Positions 28,402 through 40,678 of a DNA stretch of 64,000 bases are shown here, one piece after another (position 1 is the first letter of the stretch; each line of letters begins with the position of its first letter). Source of the DNA: Pseudomonas lutea. Its GTDB lineage: Bacteria; Pseudomonadota; Gammaproteobacteria; Pseudomonadales; Pseudomonadaceae. The translations under genes were made by a program, and so were the position numbers. The stretch covers positions 1,178,001 to 1,242,000 of the forward strand of contig NZ_JRMB01000002.1 of NCBI RefSeq assembly GCF_000759445.1. Direction: 5' to 3'. The notes beneath the pieces are model-generated. The model had not been told where the DNA came from, made no database searches, and saw only the letters and a list, made by a program, of their open reading frames with translations.

Positions 28402-28429
28402 AAAACGCCAGCTCGAAAGCTGGCGTTTT
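28402..28429 (-). terminator. Rho-independent terminator after ygiQ
   Basis: A perfect 12-bp stem AAAACGCCAGCT with loop CGAA and flanking A- and T-runs on both strands, so it can work in either direction. It lies 16 bp past the ygiQ stop. Confidence 0.92.
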
Positions 28430-28444
28430 GTTGTCCGTTGTCGT

Positions 28445-30745
<2,301 letters not shown>

Positions 30746-30812
30746 ATCGATGACCAGTGTTCGTGTCTGGGGGGCGATTTCTTGTGGAAATTCGCGGGCG
30801 CGGAGAATAGCA

Positions 30813-30845
30813 CAAAAAATAACCAATTCCGACCACAGTGGTCGG
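30813..30845 (-). terminator. Rho-independent terminator after dnaB
   Basis: CCGACCAC (30829-30836) pairs with GTGGTCGG (30838-30845); on the minus strand it is followed by AATTGGTTATTTTTTG. It is 12 bp past the dnaB stop. Confidence 0.8.
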
Positions 30846-30857
30846 ATTAGCGGCTAC

Positions 30858-32255
30858 CTATTCATCATCGTCAAAATTGTAACTGCCCGGCGCGAGGTTC
30901 TCGAAACGGGTGTACTTGCCGATGAAGGCCAGCCGGATAAACCCGATAGGGCCGTTCCGCTGCTTGCCGATGATGATTTCAGCGATGCCTTTGTGTTCGG
31001 TCTCGGGGTGATACACCTCGTCCCGGTACACAAACATAATGACGTCGGCATCCTGCTCGATGGCTCCGGATTCACGCAAGTCGGAGTTCACCGGGCGTTT
31101 GTTCGGACGCTGTTCGAGGGAGCGGTTGAGCTGAGAGAGCGCGACCACAGGGCAATTGAATTCTTTGGCGAGCGCCTTCAGGGAACGCGAGATCTCGGAG
31201 ATTTCGTTCGTACGGTTATCGCCGCTTGAGCCGGGGATCTGCATCAACTGCAGGTAGTCGATCATGATCAGACCGACTTCGCCGTGCTCGCGAACCAGAC
31301 GACGCGTGCGCGCACGCATTTCCGACGGACTGATACCCGCCGTGTCGTCGATGAACAGCTTGCGATCGTTAAGCAGGTTGACCGCCGAGGTAAGACGCGG
31401 CCAGTCATCGTCGTCCAATTGGCCGGAACGCACTTTGGTCTGATCGATTCGGCCCAGCGATGAAAGCATACGCATGATCAGCGACTCGCCTGGCATCTCG
31501 AGCGAGTAGACCAACACTGCTTTGTCACTGCGCAGCACCGCATTTTCAACCAGGTTCATCGCGAAGGTGGTTTTACCCATCGACGGGCGCCCTGCAACGA
31601 TGATCAGGTCAGAAGGCTGCAGGCCGCTGGTTTTCTCATCCAGGTCGGTGTAGCCGGTGGAAAGACCGGTGATACCGTCGCCGATATTGAATAGCGTGTC
31701 GATACGGTCGATCGCGCGGGTCAGCAGGTCGTTGACGCTGACAGGGCCGCCCGTCTTGGGCCGCGCCTCGGCGATCTGGAAGATCTGCCGCTCGGCTTCG
31801 TCGAGAATCTCTTCAGCGGTGCGCCCTTCAGGGTTGAACGCACTGTCGGCGATCTCGGTGCTGATGCCGATCAGCTGGCGCAGCGTCGCGCGCTGGCGAA
31901 CGATCTGGGCGTACGCCTTGATGTTCGCAACGGACGGGATGTTCTTCGCCAGCTCCGAGAGGTAACCAAGGCCGCCTACCTGCGAAGTCTGCCCTTCCTT
32001 GTCCAGCTGCTCGGCCAGGGTCACCACGTCGATCGGCTGGTTTTGATCCGCCAGCTTGGCAATGGCGCGGAATATCAAACGGTGGTCATGACGATAGAAA
32101 TCGCCATCCGACACCTGATCAAGCACGCGTTCCCAGGCGTTGTTGTCCAGCATCAAACCACCAAGCACGGCCTGTTCGGCCTCGATGGAATGCGGCGGCA
32201 CCTTCAGGGCAGCGGTTTGCAGGTCATATTGCTCGGGAGCGGAGATGTCGTTCAT
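30858..32255 (-). CDS. dnaB: Replicative DNA helicase DnaB
   Basis: A 465-residue hexameric helicase that unwinds DNA at the replication fork. The N-terminal domain starts VPPHSIEAEQAVLGGLMLDN. Walker A is GRPSMGKTTFAM and Walker B is in VGLIMIDYLQLM; the arginine-finger region is near VYRDEVYHPETEHKG. There is no intein. ATG 32255 (MNDISAPEQYD) gives the usual length. It ends the rpsF-rpsR-DUF2232-rplI-dnaB cluster, read leftward. Confidence 0.97.
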   Translation of the reverse strand: MNDISAPEQYDLQTAALKVPPHSIEAEQAVLGGLMLDNNAWERVLDQVSDGDFYRHDHRLIFRAIAKLADQNQPIDVVTLAEQLDKEGQTSQVGGLGYLSELAKNIPSVANIKAYAQIVRQRATLRQLIGISTEIADSAFNPEGRTAEEILDEAERQIFQIAEARPKTGGPVSVNDLLTRAIDRIDTLFNIGDGITGLSTGYTDLDEKTSGLQPSDLIIVAGRPSMGKTTFAMNLVENAVLRSDKAVLVYSLEMPGESLIMRMLSSLGRIDQTKVRSGQLDDDDWPRLTSAVNLLNDRKLFIDDTAGISPSEMRARTRRLVREHGEVGLIMIDYLQLMQIPGSSGDNRTNEISEISRSLKALAKEFNCPVVALSQLNRSLEQRPNKRPVNSDLRESGAIEQDADVIMFVYRDEVYHPETEHKGIAEIIIGKQRNGPIGFIRLAFIGKYTRFENLAPGSYNFDDDE

Positions 32256-32303
32256 GGCCACACGGAATCAGGGGATGGAATCAGGATACTCAGAAATGAC
32301 AAA

Positions 32304-32332
32304 GGGCACGACCTGCGAACAGGAACGTGCCC
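32304..32332 (-). terminator. Hairpin between rplI and dnaB
   Basis: GGGCACG (32304-32310) pairs with CGTGCCC (32326-32332), followed on the minus strand by TTTGTCATTTC. It is a likely partial terminator that lowers dnaB expression relative to the ribosomal genes. Confidence 0.6.
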
Positions 32333-32403
32333 AATGCTAACCGGCCGAGGCGCGAGCCACCAGCCGGTCAGACTTCTGCACCGAAGCGCAGAAACCAGAC
32401 TGC

Positions 32404-32850
32404 TTACGCAGCTACAACAACGACGCGTACGGTAGCTTCAACATCGCTGTGCAGGTGCACGGCTACGTCGTATTCGCCAACGTTACGGATGGTGCCGTTC
32501 GGCAGACGAACTTCAGACTTGGCCACTTCAACGCCAGAAGCGGTCAGTGCGTCAGCGATGTCGTGAGTACCGATCGAACCAAACAGCTTGCCTTCGTCAC
32601 CAGCGGTGGCAGTGATAGTCACTTCCAGCTCAGCCAGTTGAGCAGCACGAGTTTCAGCAGAAGCTTTCTTCTCGGCGGCGGCTTTTTCCAGCTCTGCACG
32701 ACGCTCTTCAAACGCAGCCACGTTGGCAGCGGTTGCAGCGGTTGCTTTGCCGAAAGGCAGCAGGAAGTTACGACCGTAGCCGGCCTTAACGTTTACTTTG
32801 TCGCCCAGGTTGCCCAGGTTGGCGATTTTTTCCAGCAGGATCAGTTCCAT
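32404..32850 (-). CDS. rplI: 50S ribosomal protein L9
   Basis: 148 residues. The N-terminal rRNA-binding domain opens [20 protein letters not shown] and contains the L9 signature ([13 protein letters not shown]). A connecting Ala/Glu/Lys helix (about 45-75) leads to the C-terminal domain. Binds 23S rRNA near the L1 stalk. Lies 20 bp after the DUF2232 gene. Confidence 0.98.
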   Translation of the reverse strand: MELILLEKIANLGNLGDKVNVKAGYGRNFLLPFGKATAATAANVAAFEERRAELEKAAAEKKASAETRAAQLAELEVTITATAGDEGKLFGSIGTHDIADALTASGVEVAKSEVRLPNGTIRNVGEYDVAVHLHSDVEATVRVVVVAA

Positions 32851-32870
32851 TTGGTAATAACCTCTTAACT

Positions 32871-33767
32871 TTAACCTTCACCGTTCGCAGAACCGTTATC
32901 GGCATCTTTCGACGCCAGACGGCCGCGAAAATCAATCAGGCTGTCGACAATGGCAAACACCACCAGCAACGGATAGATCAGCTGCATAAACAGCAACAGC
33001 GTGACGTACAACCCCACCAGCCAGAACCGGGTCAGGCGCTTTGCAGCCACCAGACCGTGAATCAAGGCCAGGCCCGCGAACATGAGCGGCACGCTGCACA
33101 ACGGTGTCAGCATCGCCAGCTGGGGACCGAAATTCGGCCCCACCAACATGCACACCAGCAGCACCAGCATCGGTGCCCGCGGGAGTTTCAGGCTGCGAAA
33201 TTCGCGCCCGAAACCGCCCGGGTTATACAACAACGCCTGCCAGTACCGCCCAAGGATCAGGCATACCACGCTGACGATCTGCAACAACGCTGCGATCAGG
33301 CCGTTAAGGACCGGGGTAATCAGTGCTCCCAGACGCGCTCGCTCTTCTACCGACATCTGCTGGTAGGCTTCACCGAAGACATGGGGCAAGAGTTTTTGCA
33401 GCTCTCCCGCCATGGCCTCGATGGGCTCGCGAAATACCGCGCCCAAAACAACTGCGTACAACAATCCAGCCACTACGCTGACCAGCAGCACGCGGACCCA
33501 GGACTCGCTGGCGCGCAATACGGCCGCCAACCCCCATGAACCCAGCAACACCATAAGGGTGCGAGGTTCACCGAAATACCACCAGACCAAAGCCGGCAGC
33601 AAAGCCCAGGCGAGTACGCCCATGGCGTCACTCAACCCGCGTCGCAGGAGCACAAGGCAACCTGCGGCAGCACTCAACCAGAACAACAGCGGCAATGCCG
33701 CACATCCAACCACTACAAGAGTGGCCTGCACGCGGCCGCGCATGATGAATTCAGCCATGGCGCGCAT
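32871..33767 (-). CDS. DUF2232 integral membrane protein
   Basis: A 298-residue protein with about eight hydrophobic segments (first at about 14-42) and a short basic/polar tail. DUF2232 proteins are a YybS-like membrane family. In Pseudomonas one always sits between rpsR and rplI, and no function is proven. ATG 33767 is chosen because GGATAG lies at a workable distance; ATG 33758 (MAEFIMRGR) is the alternative. Confidence 0.85.
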   Translation of the reverse strand: MRAMAEFIMRGRVQATLVVVGCAALPLLFWLSAAAGCLVLLRRGLSDAMGVLAWALLPALVWWYFGEPRTLMVLLGSWGLAAVLRASESWVRVLLVSVVAGLLYAVVLGAVFREPIEAMAGELQKLLPHVFGEAYQQMSVEERARLGALITPVLNGLIAALLQIVSVVCLILGRYWQALLYNPGGFGREFRSLKLPRAPMLVLLVCMLVGPNFGPQLAMLTPLCSVPLMFAGLALIHGLVAAKRLTRFWLVGLYVTLLLFMQLIYPLLVVFAIVDSLIDFRGRLASKDADNGSANGEG

Positions 33768-33805
33768 GCGATCTATCCCTTACTGCGTTTGTCGACTACC
33801 TGGTC

Positions 33806-34036
33806 TCAGCGGCCGTGGCTGTCGGTGTAGGCCAGCAGGGCCAGGAAGCGGGCGCGCTTGATAGCGGTAGCCAGCTGACGCTGATAACGAGCTTTGGTAC
33901 CGGTAATGCGGCTAGGAACGATCTTGCCGGTTTCGGATACGTAGGCTTTCAGGGTGTTGAGATCTTTGTAATCGATCTCCTTCACATTTTCAGCTGTGAA
34001 GCGGCAGAATTTACGACGACGGAAGAAACGTGCCAT
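33806..34036 (-). CDS. rpsR: 30S ribosomal protein S18
   Basis: 76 residues, [20 protein letters not shown], ending in the conserved block [21 protein letters not shown]. It pairs with S6 on the small-subunit platform. Preceded by rpsF, as in almost all bacteria. The Cys11 at KFCRF is the Zn-type C+ variant remnant. Confidence 0.98.
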   Translation of the reverse strand: MARFFRRRKFCRFTAENVKEIDYKDLNTLKAYVSETGKIVPSRITGTKARYQRQLATAIKRARFLALLAYTDSHGR

Positions 34037-34064
34037 GTAATGGGCTCCTCAAAAGGTCCGTGGA

Positions 34065-34487
34065 TTACTCGTCAGCGTTATCGCTGTTGTCGCTGTCATC
34101 ACCATCAACGCCTTCGGCGTCGGAGTGCTCAGGACGATCGCGACGCTCACGGCGCTCACTGCGGTTTTCTTCAGCCTTGAGCATTTCGGACTGGCCGGTA
34201 ACGGCTTCGTCGCGACGGATGACAAGGTTACGGATCACGGCATCGTTGTAACGGAAGTTGTCTTCCAGCTCGGCCAGAGCCTTGCCAGTGCACTCAACGT
34301 TCAGCATCACGTAGTGAGCCTTGTGAACATTGTTGATTGCGTAGGCCAGTTGACGACGACCCCAATCTTCCAGACGGTGGATCTTGCCGCCGTCTTCTTC
34401 GATCAGCTTGGTGTAACGCTCTACCATGCCGCCGACTTGCTCGCTCTGGTCCGGGTGAACCAGAAAGATGATTTCGTAATGACGCAT
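34065..34487 (-). CDS. rpsF: 30S ribosomal protein S6
   Basis: 140 residues. The core ([18 protein letters not shown] to about residue 98) is typical of S6. The C-terminal tail is acidic (Asp/Glu/Asn/Ser), the region that in many bacteria receives added glutamates from RimK. Last residues ...SDNSDNADE, not Glu-Glu. First gene of the rpsF cluster; AAGGAG precedes the ATG. Confidence 0.97.
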   Translation of the reverse strand: MRHYEIIFLVHPDQSEQVGGMVERYTKLIEEDGGKIHRLEDWGRRQLAYAINNVHKAHYVMLNVECTGKALAELEDNFRYNDAVIRNLVIRRDEAVTGQSEMLKAEENRSERRERRDRPEHSDAEGVDGDDSDNSDNADE

Positions 34488-34664
34488 GAATGCTCCTTAC
34501 GGGTTGTAGCCTGCCGCCAAAGCGGTCAGACAAGGAGTGAATAACACTGGTTTATCTTGCTCAGCGACAGGCACATGCGCGCCTGCCATGACAGCAAGGG
34601 GCGTGATTGTAGAGAAGGGGTCTGAGCGGCGCAAGGAGATTGGTGAATATTTGAACAACAGCTG

Positions 34665-34735
34665 CAAGCTACAAGCTACAAGCTACAAGCTACAAGCTAC
34701 AAGCTACAGCATGACCGGCTTGTAGCTTGAGGCTT
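34665..34735. repeat. Six tandem 7-bp CAAGCTA repeats with an inverted partner
   Basis: Six exact copies of CAAGCTA run from 34665 to 34706, and the inverted form GCTTGTAGCTTG follows at about 34719-34730 with more GAGGCTT copies. It can fold into a long hairpin. It lies between rpsF and the end of rlmB, in the gene-free interval 34488-34757. Similar CAAGCTACAAGC blocks are common in Pseudomonas. Confidence 0.85.
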
Positions 34736-34757
34736 GAGGCTTGCCGCTCTTAACCGA

Positions 34758-35507
34758 TCACTTCTTCGCGGCAGCGCGCTGGCGCAGGGCTTCGAAGAGG
34801 CAGACGCCTGTCGCCACCGAAACGTTCAGACTGCTCACGCTGCCGGCCATCGGCAGGCGCACAAGATAATCGCAATGCTCCCGAGTAAGACGGCGCATGC
34901 CTTTGCCTTCGGCGCCCATGATCAGGATGGTCGGGCCGGTCAGGTCCTGCTGGTACAACTCCTGTTCGGCCTCGCCCGCAGTGCCAACAACCCATAGGCC
35001 GCGCTGCTGGAGCTTTTCAAGTGTGCGCGCCAGGTTGGTCACGGCCACGAGAGGAATGACCTCCGCCGCACCACATGCCACTTTCCGAACGGTCGGCGTC
35101 AAGGTTGCGGACTTGTCCTTGGGCACAATCACCGCCAGAGCACCTGCCGCATCGGCAGTGCGCAGGCAGGCGCCCAGGTTATGGGGGTCAGTGACACCGT
35201 CAAGGACCAGAATCAGCGGCGGGCCTTCGGTGCGGTCGAGCAACTCGTCCAGCATCGCCTCGCCCCAGACCTGGCTAGGGCTTACGTCCGCAACAACACC
35301 CTGGTGAACACCCTCTACCCAGGCATCCATCTCGCGTCGCTCGGCTTGTCCGACAGAAACGCGGTTCTGCGCCGCAAGCTCGATCAGCACTTGAACCCGC
35401 GGATCGCTGCGACCTTCAGCCAGCCAGATCTGCTTGACCCGCTTGGGGTGATGACGCAACAGCGCCTCTACGGCATGGACGCCGTAGATCTTTTCCAGCT
35501 GACTCAT
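34758..35507 (-). CDS. rlmB: 23S rRNA (guanosine-2'-O-)-methyltransferase RlmB
   Basis: A 249-residue SPOUT (TrmH-type) enzyme that methylates G2251 in the peptidyl-transferase loop. N-terminal substrate-binding domain (about 1-75), then the knotted core with motif 1 LDGVTDPHNLGACLRTADAA, motif 2 ILIMGAEGKGMRRLTREHCD and motif 3 IPMAGSVSSLNVSVATGVCLF (read LPMAG here). Its ATG overlaps the rnr stop by 4 bp, so rnr and rlmB are translationally coupled. Confidence 0.96.
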   Translation of the reverse strand: MSQLEKIYGVHAVEALLRHHPKRVKQIWLAEGRSDPRVQVLIELAAQNRVSVGQAERREMDAWVEGVHQGVVADVSPSQVWGEAMLDELLDRTEGPPLILVLDGVTDPHNLGACLRTADAAGALAVIVPKDKSATLTPTVRKVACGAAEVIPLVAVTNLARTLEKLQQRGLWVVGTAGEAEQELYQQDLTGPTILIMGAEGKGMRRLTREHCDYLVRLPMAGSVSSLNVSVATGVCLFEALRQRAAAKK

Positions 35508-38113
35508 GACTTGACCTTAGGTTTACGCACACCGCCACTGCTGGCGGCAGAAGCTGAGCCGGACTTCGAAGAACCTTTCCGATGCTTGCTCGTCTTGCCA
35601 GAGGCGCCTGAGGCATCACTCCCCGACTTTCCCGACGATGCCTTGCTACCACCCTTGGCTTCGGTCAGCAGCGCTTTTTTCATCTCGCGGCTCTTGCGAA
35701 CCTCTGCATTTTTGGCAGCCGCATCACTAGGGCGATAAGCCTCGACAACAGGCTCTTTCGCAGTCTTGCGGCCTGACTTGGTGGCAGGGGACGTGTCCTT
35801 GCCCTTCTCTGCCGCTGCAGGTTCGGCTGATCGGCGCTTGCGGCCAATCGGGGCACTGGTGGTCTTCTCCGACATTTCAAAGTCAATTTTGCGCTCGTCA
35901 AGGTCGACGCGCATGACGCGCACTTCAACCGTGTCACCCAGGCGGAAGCTACGCCCCGTGCGCTCACCTGCCAGACGATGGTGTACTGGATCGAAATGGT
36001 AGTAATCGCCAGGAAGCGCGGTGACGTGGACCAGGCCCTCGACATAAATATCGGTCAGTTCGACGAACAGGCCAAAGCCGGTGACCGCGGTGATGACGCC
36101 GGGGAACGACTCGCCAACGCGGTCCTTCATGAACTCGCACTTCAGCCAGTTCGTGACATCTCGGGTCGCCTCGTCGGCACGGCGCTCGCTCATTGAGCAT
36201 TGCTCGCCCAATTGCTCAAGCATGGCTTCGTCGTACGGGTAGATACGCGCTTTAGGGATCGCGGCCGCGCCGGCACGACGGACGTGCGGTGTTTCCTGCT
36301 TGGAACGGATGACACTGCGAATCGCGCGATGAGTCAGCAAGTCCGGGTAGCGACGGATAGGCGACGTGAAATGCGTGTACGCCTCGTAATTCAGGCCGAA
36401 GTGGCCGTGATTATCCGAGCTGTAAACGGCCTGGCTCAGAGAGCGCAGCATGACGGTCTGGATCAGATGATAATCAGGGCGGTCCTTGATGGTTTCAAGC
36501 AGTGCCTGATAGTCCTTCGGCGTTGGACCGTCCTTGCCTTTGTGCAGAGACAGACCCAGCTCGCCCAAGAAGGCGCGCAACTTTTCGAGCCGCTCGGGCG
36601 GCGGTCCATCATGGACACGATAAAGCGCCGGAATTTCGTGCTTCTTCAGAAATTCTGCAGTCGCGACGTTGGCAGCCAGCATGCACTCTTCAATGAGCTT
36701 GTGCGCGTCGTTGCGCGTCGTCGGACGGATCTCCGCGATTTTGCGCTCAGTGCCGAAAATGATCCGGGTTTCCTGAGTTTCGAAGTCAATGGCTCCGCGC
36801 ACGTGTCGCGCACCCAGCAGCACCTTGTACAGCGCATAAAGCTGTTTCAAGTGCGGGACCACGTCGCCATATTGCTCGCGCAACTGCTTGGCTTCTGCGG
36901 CTTTCGGGTGCTCCAGCATCGAGCTGACCTTGTTGTAGGTCAGACGGGCATGGGAGTGGATAACGGCTTCGTAAAAAACGTAATCGGTCATCTCGCCGGT
37001 TTTGGAGATGGTCATCTCGCACACCATTGCCAGACGATCAACCAGGGGATTCAGCGAGCACAAGCCGTTGGACAGTTGCTCAGGCAACATCGGGATGACG
37101 CGCTCGGGGAAGTAAACCGAGTTGCCACGCACCTGTGATTCGGCATCGAGTGCCGAGCCGAGCTTCACATAGCTGGACACATCGGCAATCGCGACGTAAA
37201 GCTTCCAGCCGCCGGAGAACAGGCGCAGTTTCCCTGGCTTGGCTTCGCAGAAAACGGCGTCGTCGAAGTCGCGCGCATCTTCACCGTCGATGGTGACGAA
37301 TGGCAGATGACGCAAATCAACGCGGTTTTCCTTGTCCTTTTCTTCGACTTCCGGCTTGAGCTTGGCGGCTTCTTTCAGCACTGCCTCTGGCCAGACGTGA
37401 GGAATGTCGTAGGTACGCAGCGCGACATCAATCTCCATGCCGGGCGCCATGTAATTGCCCACGACCTCGGCCACGTCACCTTGCGGCTGGAAGCGCGGGG
37501 TCGGCCAGTGGGTGATTTTCACTTCAACGAACTGGCCGACCTTGGCGCCACCATTGCGACCCGGAGTGATCAGCACTTCCTGCTGGATCTTCGGGTTGTC
37601 CGGCACGACGAAGCCGATACCGCTTTCTTCAAAGTAGCGCCCAACCACGGTCTCGTGCGCGCGGGAGATGACTTCGACGATCACGCCTTCGCGCCGACCG
37701 CGACGATCCAGACCTGAAACGCGCGCCAGCGCACGGTCGCCATCGAACACCAGACGCATTTGCGCAGGGCTCATGAACAGATCGTCAGAGCCGTCATCCG
37801 GGATCAGAAAACCGAAACCGTCACGGTGGCCACTGATGCGACCCAGAATGAGGTCCAGCTTGTCGACCGGCGCATAGGTGCCACGGCGGGTGTAGATGAG
37901 CTGCGCGTCGCGCTCCATGGCACGGAGCCGGCGACGCAGGGCCTCGATCTGATCTTCAGTCGTCAGGCCAAATTCTTCCACCAACTGCTCACGGGCCGCT
38001 GGCGACCCGCGCTCGGAGAGGTGAGCCAGGATCAGCTCACGGCTAGGGATGGGGTTTTCGTATTTTTCCGCTTCACGAGCGGCCTCGGGATCGAGGGACT
38101 GCCAATCGGCCAT
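35504..38113 (-). CDS. rnr: Ribonuclease R
   Basis: An 869-residue 3'-5' exoribonuclease that degrades structured RNA, including rRNA and mRNA. Order: helix-turn-helix N-terminus, two cold-shock domains, the RNB catalytic domain with the Asp cluster in TIDGEDARDFDDAVF, the S1 domain (GVITAVTGFGLFVELTDIYV), and a long Lys/Ser/Ala-rich tail (about 740-869) probably disordered and RNA-binding. Start MADWQSLDPEAAREAEKYEN at 38113. It diverges from the tRNA-Leu genes. Confidence 0.96.
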   Translation of the reverse strand: MADWQSLDPEAAREAEKYENPIPSRELILAHLSERGSPAAREQLVEEFGLTTEDQIEALRRRLRAMERDAQLIYTRRGTYAPVDKLDLILGRISGHRDGFGFLIPDDGSDDLFMSPAQMRLVFDGDRALARVSGLDRRGRREGVIVEVISRAHETVVGRYFEESGIGFVVPDNPKIQQEVLITPGRNGGAKVGQFVEVKITHWPTPRFQPQGDVAEVVGNYMAPGMEIDVALRTYDIPHVWPEAVLKEAAKLKPEVEEKDKENRVDLRHLPFVTIDGEDARDFDDAVFCEAKPGKLRLFSGGWKLYVAIADVSSYVKLGSALDAESQVRGNSVYFPERVIPMLPEQLSNGLCSLNPLVDRLAMVCEMTISKTGEMTDYVFYEAVIHSHARLTYNKVSSMLEHPKAAEAKQLREQYGDVVPHLKQLYALYKVLLGARHVRGAIDFETQETRIIFGTERKIAEIRPTTRNDAHKLIEECMLAANVATAEFLKKHEIPALYRVHDGPPPERLEKLRAFLGELGLSLHKGKDGPTPKDYQALLETIKDRPDYHLIQTVMLRSLSQAVYSSDNHGHFGLNYEAYTHFTSPIRRYPDLLTHRAIRSVIRSKQETPHVRRAGAAAIPKARIYPYDEAMLEQLGEQCSMSERRADEATRDVTNWLKCEFMKDRVGESFPGVITAVTGFGLFVELTDIYVEGLVHVTALPGDYYHFDPVHHRLAGERTGRSFRLGDTVEVRVMRVDLDERKIDFEMSEKTTSAPIGRKRRSAEPAAAEKGKDTSPATKSGRKTAKEPVVEAYRPSDAAAKNAEVRKSREMKKALLTEAKGGSKASSGKSGSDASGASGKTSKHRKGSSKSGSASAASSGGVRKPKVKS

Positions 38114-38226
38114 TAGAATGAGTTCACCTTATCTGTATGTAATTAGTTTGGCATATACCAGATTGAAACGCGAAGACAGCATTTGCTGAGACTTTTCGCT
38201 ATTTCAATTTTTTTTCGTGAAGGGGC

Positions 38227-38255
38227 TTTACAGCCATTAATCTCATCCGTAAGAT
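38227..38255 (+). promoter_or_regulatory. Probable stable-RNA promoter of the first tRNA-Leu
   Basis: TTTACA (38227-38232), 17 bp, TAAGAT (38250-38255), then the GC-rich GCGCCCC, the discriminator type expected for stringently controlled stable-RNA genes. Transcription would start near 38262, leaving a leader of about 65 nt to be trimmed. Confidence 0.5.
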
Positions 38256-38326
38256 GCGCCCCACAACGACGGCACTGCCTAGTTGTAATTGAAATCGATC
38301 GATTTATCGAATGAAATCAACGAACT

Positions 38327-38413
38327 GCCCAGATGGTGAAATTGGTAGACACGCCAGCTTCAGGTGCTGGTGACCGCAAGGTCGTGGAAGTTCGAGTCTT
38401 CTTCTGGGCACCA
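38327..38413 (+). tRNA. tRNA-Leu (anticodon CAG), copy 1
   Basis: An 87-nt class II tRNA with encoded CCA. The acceptor stem GCCCAGA pairs with TCTGGGC before A-CCA. The anticodon loop TTCAGGT sits in stem GCCAGC/GCTGGT and reads CUG. The long variable arm (TGACCGCAAGGTCG) marks a leucine tRNA, and the T loop is GTTCGAGTC. It is identical to copy 2 at 38604. Confidence 0.97.
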
Positions 38414-38420
38414 ATTCAAC

Positions 38421-38446
38421 GAAACCGAGCTCAGGCTCGGTTTTGT
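38421..38446 (+). terminator. Terminator after tRNA-Leu copy 1
   Basis: AAACCGAGC-tca-GGCTCGGTTTT hairpin followed by GTGCTTTTTG, 8 bp past the CCA end. Confidence 0.85.
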
Positions 38447-38565
38447 GCTTTTTGCGTTCCGAAAAATCAGCTCCATCAGGCAGCCATGAGCTTAGATCAC
38501 ATATCCTTGGATGTCCGCCCTCCTCGCACGTCTCCATCATCCTTCCAAGAAATTCAAAAATTCAG

Positions 38566-38594
38566 TTGCACAATCACTAAAAATCTAATTAAAT
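38566..38594 (+). promoter_or_regulatory. Possible promoter of tRNA-Leu copy 2
   Basis: TTGCAC (38566-38571), 17 bp, TTAAAT (38589-38594) immediately before the tRNA. The first copy has its own terminator, so a second promoter is expected. The fit is moderate. Confidence 0.35.
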
Positions 38595-38603
38595 CAGCGC
38601 CAT

Positions 38604-38690
38604 GCCCAGATGGTGAAATTGGTAGACACGCCAGCTTCAGGTGCTGGTGACCGCAAGGTCGTGGAAGTTCGAGTCTTCTTCTGGGCACCA
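38604..38690 (+). tRNA. tRNA-Leu (anticodon CAG), copy 2
   Basis: All 87 nt are the same as copy 1 at 38327-38413, including the anticodon loop and the encoded CCA. The copies are 190 bp apart, and that spacer has no gene. Confidence 0.97.
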
Positions 38691-38695
38691 AACAA

Positions 38696-38722
38696 ACAAA
38701 ACCGAGCCAAGTGCTCGGTTTT
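38696..38722 (+). terminator. Terminator after tRNA-Leu copy 2
   Basis: AAAACCGAGC-caagt-GCTCGGTTTT hairpin, six bases past the CCA end. It closely resembles the first copy's terminator and could also stop the leftward chemoreceptor message. Confidence 0.82.
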
Positions 38723-38743
38723 GTGCTTTCTGGGGTACACCTG

Positions 38744-40678
38744 CTATGCGCGGAACTGACCAAGGCTTGCCTTCAGTTGCGCAGCCAGCTTGTCCAGCGT
38801 CTTGCCGCTGGCGGTCGTTTCCACAACCGCCTGGGCGGCCTTTTCCGCCTGAGCGTGAATGACCTCGACTCGACCTCGCACCGCCTGGGCACCTTGAGCC
38901 TGATGCTCTGCCGCCCGGGTGGCAAGACCGATTGCCGCGTGCACCTGCTCGACCGAAGCCTGCACCGACTGCTGCAACCGGGTACTGTCTTTTAACACCG
39001 CCAACCCCTCTTTTGCCTGGCGCCCGGCCAGACCGATTGTCGCCACCGCCTCGCGCGCGCCAGATTGCAGTTTGGCGATGTGCTCCTGGATATCCCCGGT
39101 CGAACTCTGCGTCTTGCTGGCCAGGGCGCGGACTTCGTCGGCCACGACAGCAAACCCTCGGCCAGTTTCGCCGGCACGTGCAGCCTCAATAGCAGCGTTG
39201 AGGGCGAGCAAGTTGGTCTGCTCGGCGATGCCATGGATCACCTCCAGCACCACTTCAATCTGCTGGCTCTGCAACGCCAATCGCTCGATTACCTGAGCAC
39301 CGGTCTCTACCTGGCCGGCCAGCGCCTCGATCAGGCCGCCGACCTGGTTGGAGGTTCGTGTGTTTTCGTCCGTCGCTTGACGGATATCGACCACCTGCTG
39401 AAGCGCGGCCTGCATCGCCTGGCTTTCGGCCTGCGCTTCGTCTGCCATCTGCGCCAACGCTTGAAGACTGGCGGCTACCTCATCGCGCTGTAACTCGGCC
39501 GCGGCGCCAGCACCGGCATTGCGCTTGCTCATGGCGCCGATCTCCAGCCCCGTCTGCTGAGCCACGTCGCCCGCCTCGCGAACAATGGGTTGCAGCTTGT
39601 CGACAAAGCGATTGACGGCCGCAGCCATGTCACCGATTTCATCGTTGCTATTGAGTTTGACCCGCTTGGTCAGATCACCCTCGCCCGCTGCCAGATCATC
39701 CAGCGCGCGATTGAGCAACTGCAGGCGCAGCACGACGCGGCGCCCCAGCACAATGGCCAGCAAAACCAAGACACCCAACCCGACCAGAGACAAGCCCACG
39801 CCGATTCTCCAGCGCAGGGTACTTGCGGCGCCTTGCACCGCAGAGCGGGTATTGGTCGCCATCGCAGCTGCGGACGCCTGAGCCGTTTGCAGTCGCGAAC
39901 GCAACGCAGAAGAACTCTCCGCCGCAGCGCCGCCAAGGCTTTCAGATACCAACTGGTCGCCGCTACCGATCAGCGCAATAAATCGCTTGTCCAGGGCCGC
40001 AAGGTTTTCCTCAACGGACGCCGTGGATACACCCATCCGCACCTTGCCGATCTCGACACCGTTAGGGCTGATTGATGCTTCGACGTAATACACCGAAGGA
40101 TCTTTCTGGGCGGCGTTCAGAACTTTGTCCATCGCACGCTCGCCCTCGCCTTTGGCCAGCAAAGCCTTGATCGACTCGTTTTCGCGGTTCAGATAACGCG
40201 TCAGGTGCTCGCCCTGAGCATCGTCATACACCACAAACAGAACGTTCGGATTGCGCTGCGCACGGCGCGCGAACTCAGACAGTGTCGGCGTATCACCATC
40301 CCACATGGCTCGTGGCGCGACGGCGGCCAGTAACTCGGCCATGTCTGTCGCCGAGTCCTTGAGGTCCTTCTCAAGTGTCGCGCGCAGCTGCTTTTGCTCG
40401 TCCTTGAGGCGTGCGGAAAGCCCGGCGCTCAGGCGCTGACGCGTACTCTGCGATAAGCCGTCAAGACTGGAGGTTACATCGCGGCTCGCCTGCTCCAGTT
40501 CGCCGGACAAGCGCTGCGAATCCGCACCCAGACGCGTCGCCAGTTCAGCTTCAAGCGCGGTAACCGTGCTCCGAGTGAGGGCGACGGCAATCAGGACCTG
40601 CACCAGAAGCGCAATTCCAAGAGCAATGAACACGGGGCGCAGCAAACGGCTGCGCAGAAGAGAAGTAACGGCTGACAC
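38744..40678 (-). CDS. Methyl-accepting chemotaxis protein
   Basis: A 644-residue inner-membrane chemoreceptor. First membrane helix at about 12-35 ([20 protein letters not shown]), a periplasmic sensor of about 245 residues with long helices, second membrane helix ([20 protein letters not shown]), a HAMP domain ([20 protein letters not shown]), then the signalling helical hairpin with tip [19 protein letters not shown]. There is no CheR-docking pentapeptide at the C-terminus (ends SLGQFRA). The start is GTG 40678, with GGGGGA seven bases upstream; GTG 40693 is less likely. Ligand unknown. Confidence 0.9.
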   Translation of the reverse strand: MSAVTSLLRSRLLRPVFIALGIALLVQVLIAVALTRSTVTALEAELATRLGADSQRLSGELEQASRDVTSSLDGLSQSTRQRLSAGLSARLKDEQKQLRATLEKDLKDSATDMAELLAAVAPRAMWDGDTPTLSEFARRAQRNPNVLFVVYDDAQGEHLTRYLNRENESIKALLAKGEGERAMDKVLNAAQKDPSVYYVEASISPNGVEIGKVRMGVSTASVEENLAALDKRFIALIGSGDQLVSESLGGAAAESSSALRSRLQTAQASAAAMATNTRSAVQGAASTLRWRIGVGLSLVGLGVLVLLAIVLGRRVVLRLQLLNRALDDLAAGEGDLTKRVKLNSNDEIGDMAAAVNRFVDKLQPIVREAGDVAQQTGLEIGAMSKRNAGAGAAAELQRDEVAASLQALAQMADEAQAESQAMQAALQQVVDIRQATDENTRTSNQVGGLIEALAGQVETGAQVIERLALQSQQIEVVLEVIHGIAEQTNLLALNAAIEAARAGETGRGFAVVADEVRALASKTQSSTGDIQEHIAKLQSGAREAVATIGLAGRQAKEGLAVLKDSTRLQQSVQASVEQVHAAIGLATRAAEHQAQGAQAVRGRVEVIHAQAEKAAQAVVETTASGKTLDKLAAQLKASLGQFRA

